Source: a bacterium (lineage in GTDB: Bacteria; Zhuqueibacterota; Zhuqueibacteria; Residuimicrobiales; Krinioviventaceae). Taken from it: a stretch of DNA of 64,000 bases. Below, one piece after another: positions 27,559-35,614 of this stretch. Numbering within the stretch: position 1 is the stretch's first letter; each line of letters starts with the position of its first letter. The notes beneath the pieces are model-generated. The model was given only the letters and a program-made list of their open reading frames with translations, had not been told where the DNA came from and searched no databases. The position numbers were made by a program, and so were the translations under genes. The stretch spans positions 62,001 through 126,000 of the forward strand of contig JAKQIY010000074.1 of NCBI GenBank assembly GCA_029561455.1, given 5' to 3'.

Positions 27559-27801
27559 GCCCCGAATGGGGCTTGAGCTTCGGGGAGGTTAGTTGGCTAG
27601 AGACATTTCGTCCCTAACGGGACTTGATTGTTTATGCCAAGATCGTCCTGGATTTCATAATCCAGGGCGCACATTAAGGCAGGACATCTTGTCCTGCTGA
27701 ATAATTGCATAACTACCGTTTTTGCAAACCCGTCAGCATCACTCGTCCGGGATTAGGAAACCCCGGACGATCATAGTTGTTTTTGCCGGGCCACAGGCCC
27801 G
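27559..27801. repeat. Intergenic hairpin island
   Basis: A run of short perfect palindromes with different sequences: GCCCC-GAAT-GGGGC (27559-27572), GTCCC-TAAC-GGGAC (27610-27623), CCTGGAT..ATCCAGG (27647-27666), GCAGGACA-TCT-TGTCCTGC (27679-27697), CGTCCGGG..CCCGGACG (27744-27769) and CGGGCC-ACA-GGCCCG (27787-27801). No gene in 27442-27811. The last one may help end the MFS transcript. Confidence 0.8.
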
Positions 27802-27811
27802 ACCTACCCGT

Positions 27812-29143
27812 TTATTTCTTCAGCCAATGCCTTTCAATCTCTTCCAGGGTTTTACCCTTGGTCTCCGGCAGCACGATCCATACAAACAGAAAAGTGATAA
27901 AACACATCACCGCATAAATCACAAAATTGAGCGCTTCGCTGAACTTGTCCGCCAGCACCGGGAAACTGAGCGATACGGCAAAGCAGGCGATCCACAAAAA
28001 CACGGTGGCAATGGACATGGCGCGACCCCGCACCCGTGTAGGGAATATTTCCGCCAGCACTACCCAAATGACCGGCCCCATCGCCAGGGCAAAAAAGCCG
28101 ATGTACATCAGGATGAAAATTAAAATCCAGGTTTCGCTGAAAATCCGGTATTGAAAAGCAATCGCCGTCAGCACAAAAGAGACGCCCATACCCGCCGAGG
28201 CGATCAATAGCAGCGGCTTGCGGCCCAGTTTATCGACAAACATAATGGCAACCAGGGTCATCAGCATATTCACCGCGCCGATAATTACGGACTGCAATAT
28301 TGCCGAGGAGCGCTCCAGTCCCACAGACTCAAAGATTCGCGGCGCATAATACAGCACGCCGTTAATGCCGGTGATCTGCTGAAAAATCGCCAGCGCTATG
28401 CCGATGAGCAGGGCAATGCGCAGCCCCGGTTCCAATAATTGCTTCACTGAACCGGTTTCCTGGGCCAGGGTTTCTTTAATTTCCGTCAATTCAACCTGCG
28501 CTTGCTGTTCGCCGTTCACCCGTGTCAAAATACCCATAGCCTCATCGGCGCGTCCCTGCTTTACCAGCCAGCGGGGACTCTCCGGCACGAAAAACATCAA
28601 AGCCAAAAATACAGCCGCCGGTAAAGTTTCGGAGCCGAACATCCAGCGCCAGTTGGTTGGACCAATATCCGCGCACACCCAGTTGACAAAATAGGCGCAC
28701 AGCATGCCCGTAACAATGGTCATTTGGTTGAGCGACACCAGTCGTCCGCGGATGGCGGCCGGGGCGATTTCCGATATATACAATGGCGAAAGCATGGCCG
28801 CCGCACCCACGCCGAGGCCGCCGATAAACCGGGCAATCATAAATTCATTCACATCCCGCGGAATAGCCGAACCGATGGCAGATATAGTGAATAATATCGC
28901 GGACAGGATTAGCACCCGCTTGCGACCGATGCGGTCGCTTACCATTCCGGCAAAAGCAGCGCCGAAAATACAGCCCACCAGCGCGCTGCTCACCGCCCAA
29001 CCCTCTTGTAACGAATTGATGGCAAACTGATCCCGGAAATATCCCATCGCCCCCGCAATAATGGCAGTATCAAAGCCGAACAATAACCCGCCTACTGCGG
29101 CTACAAAAGAAACAAAATAAACGTAACCCGGTTTCCGTTCCAT
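27812..29143 (-). CDS. MFS sugar porter (SP family)
   Basis: 443 residues, 12 transmembrane helices. Sugar-porter signatures: GGLLFGFDTAIIAG in TM1, DRIGRKRVL after TM2, PESPRWLVKQGR before the central loop, QQITGINGVLYYAPRIF in TM7, DKLGRKPLL and the C-terminal PETKGKTLEEIE. It imports a hexose, pentose or similar by proton symport or facilitation. Last gene of a four-gene minus-strand operon, 65 bp after the URO-D gene. SD GAGGAGA. Confidence 0.95.
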   Translation of the reverse strand: MERKPGYVYFVSFVAAVGGLLFGFDTAIIAGAMGYFRDQFAINSLQEGWAVSSALVGCIFGAAFAGMVSDRIGRKRVLILSAILFTISAIGSAIPRDVNEFMIARFIGGLGVGAAAMLSPLYISEIAPAAIRGRLVSLNQMTIVTGMLCAYFVNWVCADIGPTNWRWMFGSETLPAAVFLALMFFVPESPRWLVKQGRADEAMGILTRVNGEQQAQVELTEIKETLAQETGSVKQLLEPGLRIALLIGIALAIFQQITGINGVLYYAPRIFESVGLERSSAILQSVIIGAVNMLMTLVAIMFVDKLGRKPLLLIASAGMGVSFVLTAIAFQYRIFSETWILIFILMYIGFFALAMGPVIWVVLAEIFPTRVRGRAMSIATVFLWIACFAVSLSFPVLADKFSEALNFVIYAVMCFITFLFVWIVLPETKGKTLEEIERHWLKK

Positions 29144-29208
29144 TTTTCACTTCTCCTCAAGAAAATCAAATCCGTGAAAACCTAGTTCTTAAACAAATAT
29201 TACATTCT

Positions 29209-30468
29209 CTACATATTACCGTTAAACTCTTTAATTGCCTGGAACATGGCAATAATGTTTTCGGGCGGGGTGTTGGCCTGCACATTATGAATACTGTTAA
29301 ACACAAAACCGCCGTCGCGGCTAAAAATTTCACAGCGCTGCAATACCTCTTTGCGCACCTCCTCCGGCGTACCGAAAGGCAGGGTGCGTTGGGTATCCAC
29401 GCCGCCGCCCCAGAACACCAGATCTTGGCCGAATTCATTTTTCAAATCCTGCGCATTCATCCCGGCGGCGGAGCATTGCACAGGATTGAGGATGTCGAAC
29501 CCGCTGTCGATCAGGTCCGGGAGCAGGGTTATTACGGAACCGCAACTATGTTTAAAGGTCTTCCAGGTGGTGTGCTTGTGAATCCAGTCATTAATGCGCT
29601 GGTAATAGGGCATATACAGGCTGCGAAAAGTTTCTTTGCTGCAAAAAGTAGAATTCTGCGTGCCGAAATCGGTACCGCACAGGAAAACGGCGTCCACCTG
29701 GTTGCCGACCACGCTGAAAATCTTTGCCAGGTTGGCCAGGGCAATGTCGCATTGCTTTTCAAATACCTGGTGAATGTAATCCTGACGTGTGAGGGTGGAA
29801 ATATACCATTCTTCAATATCGCGGATGCCTTTGGGGTCTTTTAAAAACGGCGCCGGTACCAGGGCAATATCGCCAAAGGCGGTACCGCCGAAATTGGCCA
29901 TCACCGCCCGGCCGGTCAGTGAGGCACGTTGTGCTTCATCGGCAAAGTAAACCAGGCTATCATCTGAAATCGGGCTGAATTCTTCAAGGTTATCATCGGG
30001 ATTGAGATTGTTGTCGTCAACCGGGTACTGACGGATGATTGAATCAAAAAAGAACCCGGTTTTCGGCATCTTGCCGCTCGGTTTCGCTGAGGTATCGCCT
30101 TTGGGAAAGATCAGGAAATCGCCGTTATCATCCGTTTTCACCTTGAAATGTTCAGAAACCAACAATTCCAGGCCATTATGCAATGTCCAGGGTCGCCAGT
30201 TCTCATTGCGAAAGCCGAACATGGTCTCCGGCGGGAACACGCCATCCACATCCAGGCCCAGGGCATCCTGCAGGTCCGGCTCTACCAGGCCGAGCATTTG
30301 ATAGGGTTCATGCACTTTGACCGGCCGCTTTTCCAGTCCGTAAAATTCCCGCAGGGCGGCCACGCAATTGACATGCATACCGGTGACCGAGGTGGAGCCG
30401 AAATCGACCGGCACGGCATCGGGTTGGATGTGATTCAGGCTGGCTTGCACTCTTGTCTTGTTTGTCAT
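29209..30468 (-). CDS. Uroporphyrinogen decarboxylase (URO-D) family protein, probably not a heme enzyme
   Basis: 419 residues with the URO-D barrel. It contains FGGTAFGD, VFLCGTDFGTQ, FKHSCGSVITLLPDLIDSGFDILNPVQ and LVFWGGGVDTQ. The H-x-C motif (HSCG) is the zinc site of MtaA/MtbA-type methyltransferases, and the Arg/Asp porphyrin signature of true HemE is absent. Its place between two sugar transporters suggests a catabolic demethylase or other C1-removing role on a sugar or phenolic, not tetrapyrrole synthesis. SD AGGAG. Gap 25 bp to the upstream four-TM gene. Confidence 0.88.
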   Translation of the reverse strand: MTNKTRVQASLNHIQPDAVPVDFGSTSVTGMHVNCVAALREFYGLEKRPVKVHEPYQMLGLVEPDLQDALGLDVDGVFPPETMFGFRNENWRPWTLHNGLELLVSEHFKVKTDDNGDFLIFPKGDTSAKPSGKMPKTGFFFDSIIRQYPVDDNNLNPDDNLEEFSPISDDSLVYFADEAQRASLTGRAVMANFGGTAFGDIALVPAPFLKDPKGIRDIEEWYISTLTRQDYIHQVFEKQCDIALANLAKIFSVVGNQVDAVFLCGTDFGTQNSTFCSKETFRSLYMPYYQRINDWIHKHTTWKTFKHSCGSVITLLPDLIDSGFDILNPVQCSAAGMNAQDLKNEFGQDLVFWGGGVDTQRTLPFGTPEEVRKEVLQRCEIFSRDGGFVFNSIHNVQANTPPENIIAMFQAIKEFNGNM

Positions 30469-30493
30469 AGCGCTCCTTATTTAACCGAACCGG

Positions 30494-31069
30494 TTAGTTG
30501 CTATTTTTCAGGAAATTATTTTCAATATAAAAGATCACCCGGTCGCGGGTTGGGAAAAACAGGTACAAATAGGCAAATAAGATCACAGATGGCGTCAGGC
30601 ATAGCCAGTAAGCGGATTGGCTGTAAATTGTGAATTGGGTAACGGCGAGTAATAAAATGACTATACCGAATAACGCCACCCCTTCGAGCAGCGCCAGGCG
30701 GATTATGGTTATGGAACGATATGCGGACAGTAGCAAGGGAATCTTGTCAATAGTGTTTTGTTGATTGCCGGCGATAAATGTCGCGCCGGCCATTGCCAGC
30801 CGCAGTTTGGGGAGGATGATAAAAAGCCCATACTCCAATAATGCAGCAAATACTAAAGCCAACATCATATATTTTAGCGAGAGAGTATTGATTGGTTCTT
30901 CCGGTAACGGCCGGGTCTTGCCGATTTTATAAAACACCGCCACGACTGTAATCATTGCCGCCTGGGTAACACCCATGGCAATATACATGATCTGCATGAC
31001 CCTGATCTGGGTCTCACTTATTTTTGCCTCCAGTTCATGCCTGGATATGGTTTGAATATTTTGCATCAT
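30494..31069 (-). CDS. Four-TM membrane protein, unknown
   Basis: 191 residues with helices at about 24-46, 69-90, 122-144 and 151-170. The N-terminus is polar, and the last 20 residues are charged (FFPTRDRVIFYIENNFLKN). No known motif. It lies between the MFS porter and the URO-D gene (gaps 75 and 25 bp), so it is probably co-transcribed. SD GAAGGA. Start could be either of two adjacent ATGs. The function cannot be guessed from sequence. Confidence 0.8.
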   Translation of the reverse strand: MMQNIQTISRHELEAKISETQIRVMQIMYIAMGVTQAAMITVVAVFYKIGKTRPLPEEPINTLSLKYMMLALVFAALLEYGLFIILPKLRLAMAGATFIAGNQQNTIDKIPLLLSAYRSITIIRLALLEGVALFGIVILLLAVTQFTIYSQSAYWLCLTPSVILFAYLYLFFPTRDRVIFYIENNFLKNSN

Positions 31070-31144
31070 ATATTTCCTTCACAACCTTGGTTATTATGTC
31101 TTTTATTGACCGGCAATCATAGCTCCTCCGGCCAGTTTTTAATT

Positions 31145-32482
31145 TTAGCTGATTCCCAAATCTTTTTGGATCTGTTCCAGGGAACGTCCCTTGGTCTCCG
31201 GCAGCCATTTCCACACAAAAATAAAGTGCAGGATCATCATCACGCTAAAGAACATAAAGGCATTACCGCCGCCAATTAAGGGGATATTGGCGGCAACCGG
31301 GAACAACCATGAGATAGCGGCAGCGCCGACCCAGTGTGTAAAACTGCCCAGCGCTTGTCCCTTGGCGCGCACCTTGTTGGGGAAGATCTCCGCCAGGAAT
31401 ACCCAGATAACCGCGCCCTGTGAAAATGCAAAAAAAGCAATAAAGCCGACCAGGTAGAACATGACCGCATAACCACCGAAATTTTGTGTGTAAAATGCCA
31501 GCGCCACCAGGCCCATGAACACTACCATACCCACCGAACCGACCAGCAGCAGAGTCTTGCGGCCGAATTTATCGATTACCGTCATTGCCAGGATAGTAAA
31601 GATCATATTGGTAACGCCAATGGCAACGGTTTGCAGAAGGGCGGTATCGGCTGCCAGGCCGGTCATTTTAAAAATTTCCGGAGCATAATACATTATAGCA
31701 TTAATGCCGGAAAGCTGGTTAAAACAGGCGATGAGCACTGCAAAAAGCACCGGCTTTTTATATTTGGCTGTAAATAATTGTTCTTTTTTACCGGCGGATT
31801 CTGCCTTGAGCGATTCGACAATCTCATCGAGTTCCTGTTGCACATTCGGTTCGCCAATTCTGGTCAAAATAGCGCGGGCTTCCTCGATACGGTTCTGTTT
31901 TACCAGCCAGCGGGGACTGAAGGGGATGAAAAACAACAGCGCAAAGAACAATACTGCCGGAATGGTTTCCACACCCAGCATCCAGCGCCAGGCATCGTTC
32001 TGTATTGAACCGGCGATGAGATAGTTGGAGAAAAAAGAGACCAGAATACCGGAAACGATATTGAACTGGCTGACCGCCACCAGGCGGCCGCGCATCCGCG
32101 CCGGGGAAATTTCGGCGATATACATCGGCGCCATAACGGACGAACCGCCAACTCCCAGGCCACCCAGGAACCGAAAGAATAAAAACGAATACCAGTCCCA
32201 CGCCAGGGCGCTACCCACGGCGGATACCGTATAAAACACAGCCAGAATGATGAGTACCCGCTTGCGGCCATACAGATCGCCCGGCTTGCCGACCGCAATC
32301 GAACCGATCACCGTGCCGATGAGGGCGATTGCTACGGTAAAACCCAGCCAGAAATCATTTAGGGAATATACTTGCTTTAAAGCTGCCGTAGTGCCGGAGA
32401 TGACCGCCGTATCGAACCCGAACAGAAAGCCTCCCAGCGCTGCAACCAGGGTGCACGATATTACAAAAGACTTGCCTTTCAT
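31145..32482 (-). CDS. MFS sugar porter (SP family), second copy
   Basis: 445 residues with the same signatures as its partner at 27812: GGFLFGFDTAVISG, GDLYGRKRVLI, PFSPRWLVKQNR, NQLSGINAIMYYAPEIF, DKFGRKTLLL and PETKGRSLEQI. The two are clearly paralogous but diverged, so they probably take different substrates. First gene of the four-gene operon. SD GGAAGGAGA. Confidence 0.95.
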   Translation of the reverse strand: MKGKSFVISCTLVAALGGFLFGFDTAVISGTTAALKQVYSLNDFWLGFTVAIALIGTVIGSIAVGKPGDLYGRKRVLIILAVFYTVSAVGSALAWDWYSFLFFRFLGGLGVGGSSVMAPMYIAEISPARMRGRLVAVSQFNIVSGILVSFFSNYLIAGSIQNDAWRWMLGVETIPAVLFFALLFFIPFSPRWLVKQNRIEEARAILTRIGEPNVQQELDEIVESLKAESAGKKEQLFTAKYKKPVLFAVLIACFNQLSGINAIMYYAPEIFKMTGLAADTALLQTVAIGVTNMIFTILAMTVIDKFGRKTLLLVGSVGMVVFMGLVALAFYTQNFGGYAVMFYLVGFIAFFAFSQGAVIWVFLAEIFPNKVRAKGQALGSFTHWVGAAAISWLFPVAANIPLIGGGNAFMFFSVMMILHFIFVWKWLPETKGRSLEQIQKDLGIS

Positions 32483-32646
32483 TGCCCGTTTTCTCCTTCC
32501 ATTTTACCTGATGCAATTAAAGATCGTTGTAGAGTAGAGGGATGTATCTCCAATTTAGTAAAATTTTGGACTAGTGCAAGAATTTCTATTTGCAGAGAAA
32601 ATAAAGCGGCTTGTAAATTCAGAATTTTTAAAAGTGACAATGATAA

Positions 32647-32676
32647 AAGCGCCTGATAAAAAATTACCGGGCGCTT
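32647..32676 (-). terminator. Possible terminator
   Basis: Stem AAGCGCC / GGCGCTT with a 16-nt loop; on the minus strand it is followed by TTTTATCATT. It lies between the Cys-rich protein gene and the MFS operon. Confidence 0.5.
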
Positions 32677-32745
32677 GATAAACTTTTATTTTATCCAAAA
32701 TCCAGGAATTTACATTAAAAGGAATAGATTTAAATAAGTACGGAA

Positions 32746-33312
32746 TCAGGTTAGATCAACAATAAAGTGGCAGGTTTTACCGCCGCGCCGCAGGGATTCA
32801 AGAATTGTAACATTCATGGGTTTTCCCATAGCCGTTTCCCAAATTGCCTGGTGGGTGGCGCGGGTACATTCACAATGAATATCATCAGGTTTAGCAGGGC
32901 GATAATTGGCCGCCGGACAATAACAGTGAGAAGAGGTTTCACCATAACGAATATGGACTTGTTCGCCATCTTGCCATATTTCAAAATTCTGTTTATACGC
33001 TTCGATTAATTTGTCCACATTGCCTTGACCTTTTTTGGCGATATCTGTTTTAAAGGAATGGCGCTTAAAACAACCCTGTCCGCAGCCGGCCAGCAGTTTA
33101 ACTTGCGTATCCCGATCCAGTTCTTTATCTATTGTGTCGAGCAGATCGATTAACCAATTTTGGATAAACTGTTTTTCCCCTTCAAGGCGGTTAATTTTTT
33201 CCTGGGTTGTTTCTTTCTCAGAAGCGGCATGGGTTTCGCCGTTTAAAAAAGCCAGGGTGCAGGAACATATCCCCATCCCCATTGCTTTGTGCAGAAATTC
33301 TTTTCGGTCCAT
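32746..33312 (-). CDS. Cysteine-rich exported protein, possible L-2-amino-thiazoline-carboxylate hydrolase/V4R-like fold
   Basis: 188 residues. The N-terminus MDRKEFLHKAMGMGICSC looks like a degraded Tat or lipoprotein leader (no twin Arg). Cysteines cluster as CGQGC (about 76-80), HCYCP (about 130), CECT (about 147) and a final GGKTCHFIVDL, an ending seen in L-2-ATC-hydrolase/V4R-like small-molecule domains. Cys and His pairs could bind metal or a redox centre. No SD stronger than AAAGGA. Single gene. I would call it hypothetical; the fold guess rests on the C-terminal motif. Confidence 0.75.
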   Translation of the reverse strand: MDRKEFLHKAMGMGICSCTLAFLNGETHAASEKETTQEKINRLEGEKQFIQNWLIDLLDTIDKELDRDTQVKLLAGCGQGCFKRHSFKTDIAKKGQGNVDKLIEAYKQNFEIWQDGEQVHIRYGETSSHCYCPAANYRPAKPDDIHCECTRATHQAIWETAMGKPMNVTILESLRRGGKTCHFIVDLT

Positions 33313-33431
33313 TGGTTGTCCTTTACAACAGAAAAAATTTAATTAGTTATGATATTTATTTCCTTGATTATATGATGTAAAAAAACCATTGTTCCGAAAT
33401 ATTCATTATTATGTTATGCCTCTCGGATAAT

Positions 33432-34310
33432 TTATAATCCGCACATAAGCCGTAACCCATCCACCGTGTTCATAAGCGGCTCGCGTAGTACGGAGCGGGC
33501 CAAACCGGTATGCAGCGAAACATCAACAGGTCGGGGAGCCGCGGTTTTATTCTCGTGCATGGAAACAGTAAGCAGCAATCCTTCATCATAATTACATACC
33601 GCACATAATTGCTTGCCAAAGGTAAGCCGGTTTATACGGTTCTCACCGCCGAGGTGAATAATGCCGGTATAATTATTTTCTGCCAGTTCCAAAAGAGCGG
33701 CGGCCAGGTTATTCACCAGAACCGGTGTGCGGTATTGATCGACAAACAGGGGCGTATTTTGGTTCATATGCAGACGGTTCTCGATCCACATTGAAAACGA
33801 TGATCCGCCAATAATCGACCGGCCATAGATCAGGGCGGCGCGGGCAATAACATAATTCCCCTCACTTTTCTGGAGAATTTGTTCGGAATCAACTTTGGTG
33901 CGTCCATAGACGGAAATAGGGGCAACTGGATCGGTCTCACGGTAATTGCCCTGCCGGCCATCGAACACCATATCGCTGGAAACGAAAATGAGGCGGCTGT
34001 TCAATTCGAGGGCAGCTTTATGTATCATCCGTGTACTTTCAACATTAACCCGGCGCGCCATTTCCGGATTCAGTTCACACTGATCGAGGTTGCTGTTGGC
34101 TGCGGCATGGATGATAACATCCGGTTGGAATTTCTCCAGGCATTTCATAACCTGGCACTGCTCCGTCAAGTCTAACTGAATCCATTCATCGGATAGGGAT
34201 TGCGGGGGATGATTATTAAAGACAGCCCTGATCTGCCAGGATGTTTTCGCCAAAGTATAGAGATGTCCGCCAAGGAAACCACTGGCGCCGGTTATCAATA
34301 ATCGTTTCAT
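33432..34310 (-). CDS. RmlD-like SDR (dTDP-4-dehydrorhamnose reductase family)
   Basis: 292 residues of an extended short-chain dehydrogenase. The nucleotide motif is LLITGASGFLGGHLY, IIHAAANSNLDQCE follows, and the catalytic Tyr-x3-Lys sits in VYGRTKVDSEQIL. RmlD-like features include FVSSDMVFDG and DQYRTPVLVNNLA. It would reduce a nucleotide-linked or free keto sugar with NAD(P)H. The rest of an rml cassette is absent. It follows the small Cys-rich gene by 12 bp, so the two are co-transcribed. Confidence 0.88.
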   Translation of the reverse strand: MKRLLITGASGFLGGHLYTLAKTSWQIRAVFNNHPPQSLSDEWIQLDLTEQCQVMKCLEKFQPDVIIHAAANSNLDQCELNPEMARRVNVESTRMIHKAALELNSRLIFVSSDMVFDGRQGNYRETDPVAPISVYGRTKVDSEQILQKSEGNYVIARAALIYGRSIIGGSSFSMWIENRLHMNQNTPLFVDQYRTPVLVNNLAAALLELAENNYTGIIHLGGENRINRLTFGKQLCAVCNYDEGLLLTVSMHENKTAAPRPVDVSLHTGLARSVLREPLMNTVDGLRLMCGL

Positions 34311-34322
34311 GTGTGTTGCCCA

Positions 34323-34544
34323 CTATAAATTGGATTTGGGACGGCGCTGGCCGAATTCAACAGCGCAAGGCGCATTTTTGGTAACCAGTTTTTGTAACTG
34401 CGAACACCACAAAGCCGCAAATGTCCGGCAACTGTTCGATCCATCCAGGTGTTCCTGTTTGGGAAAATCTGCAAATTCACATTTCAGATCACAAAACTTG
34501 ATCCTTGAGGTGGTTACTCCGGCATTTTTACTGTCATCCTGCAT
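34323..34544 (-). CDS. Small cysteine-containing protein, 73 aa
   Basis: Five cysteines in CDLKC (18-22), SCRTF (39), WCSQL (47) and APCAV (59), enough for a small zinc or iron site. The middle (FPKQEHLDGSNSCRTFAALW) is dense in conserved-looking charged and aromatic residues, unlike a random frame. The ATG has AGGA 7 nt upstream, and the stop is 12 bp from the SDR start, which supports a real gene. No family recognised with certainty. Confidence 0.68.
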   Translation of the reverse strand: MQDDSKNAGVTTSRIKFCDLKCEFADFPKQEHLDGSNSCRTFAALWCSQLQKLVTKNAPCAVEFGQRRPKSNL

Positions 34545-34861
34545 GTCAGTTCCTGTTTTTATCTGTTGTCGTGAAAATACTTTTCTTAATATATATTATA
34601 CTTTCCATACGTTGATTCCTGTTCCGGCTTTTTTGGTAATAACACAAAATAGGGTAAAGAAATTCTCGATACAATTACTTTTTATTTTATTTGACGCTTT
34701 TTTAAACCAAATGATTTAATAATCGGGAGAAAAGTCATAAAAATAAAAGGCAGGAATAAAAATTTTTTAATGTATATGAATAATAGTTGTAATAAAAAGA
34801 TATAGGAGGGGTATAATTTTTTAAAACTGATAAATGAACATCCAGAATAAATTATTCCTCA
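34545..34861. other. AT-rich intergenic stretch
   Basis: No gene supported. The open frame on the plus strand (34309-34719) is antisense to two genes and lacks a ribosome site. Confidence 0.5.
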
Positions 34862-34919
34862 ACACTTAAAAAACAAAAATGACACAGCCCTGAAATTGAT
34901 CGTTTTCCAGGACTGTGTT
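34862..34919 (-). terminator. Rho-independent terminator
   Basis: Stem ACACAG-CCCTG with AAA paired to TTT-CCAGG-ACTGTGT (one G-U and one bulge), then a U-rich tract on the minus transcript. It ends the acidic YggN-like gene. Confidence 0.8.
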
Positions 34920-34940
34920 TAAAAAAAATATGGAAAGGGA

Positions 34941-35522
34941 TTAGAACCACTCATAATCCTGTAGTTCCGGGGTAATATCCTGCAAGTCATCACGGATTTC
35001 ATCCAGTTCATCGGCCATGTCTTCCAACACCTCGGCCTTTTCTTCCAGTTTTTCTGCCTTTTTTTCCAGCTTTTCAGCTTCTTCTTCCATTTCACGTTCA
35101 AAGTCTTCACTGTCATAATCGGGCGATAACAATTTAAAAACATTACCCACAGCAACCAGGCCGAGGGCTGCACCGCTTATGCCCACCTTGGCGCCTTCGA
35201 GTCCGATCTTTTTCGCTTCGTCAATCAAATCAAAAGTCATCGTGTGAAATTCTTCCACCAGCTTTTGTTGCTTGCGATCCAGGTCAATTTTTTCGCCATC
35301 AATCAGCAGCTCATAGTCATCGGTAAATTCAACGGTTTCATCATCGTTTTCCTTGTTGATCAGAATAATGTCGTCGTCATCAATCCTGACGCGTACATCA
35401 TCGAAACACATATCATTATCCCCGAATTGCCTTTCATGTTGCTCCTGATCGGGTTCCGGATCGGCGGCAAAAGCACAGGCGACCATCAATAACGATAGCA
35501 CTAAATAAAATTGGATTTTCAT
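34941..35522 (-). CDS. Acidic periplasmic protein, DUF2884/YggN-like
   Basis: 193 residues. Signal peptide 1-19. A strongly acidic head (FDDVRVRIDDDDIILI, DDETVEFTDDYELLIDGE) is followed by a short hydrophobic segment (ISGAALGLVAVGNVF) and a heptad-rich, Glu/Lys coiled coil from about 140 (EEEAEKLEKKAEKLEEKAEV). The layout resembles the YggN family of periplasmic proteins of unknown role. SD GGAGG. Single gene with a terminator. Confidence 0.78.
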   Translation of the reverse strand: MKIQFYLVLSLLMVACAFAADPEPDQEQHERQFGDNDMCFDDVRVRIDDDDIILINKENDDETVEFTDDYELLIDGEKIDLDRKQQKLVEEFHTMTFDLIDEAKKIGLEGAKVGISGAALGLVAVGNVFKLLSPDYDSEDFEREMEEEAEKLEKKAEKLEEKAEVLEDMADELDEIRDDLQDITPELQDYEWF

Positions 35523-35614
35523 ATATGACCCTCCAAAAGGAAAAACGCTAGTTATATTCTGTGATTTATATCAAGATACGAATAATTTTATGCAAGGTTA
35601 CAGAGATATGGAAA

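Noticed and set aside
29209-30468. HemE, true uroporphyrinogen decarboxylase
   Set aside because: It carries HSCG of methyltransferase relatives and lacks the porphyrin-binding signature, and no other heme genes are near.
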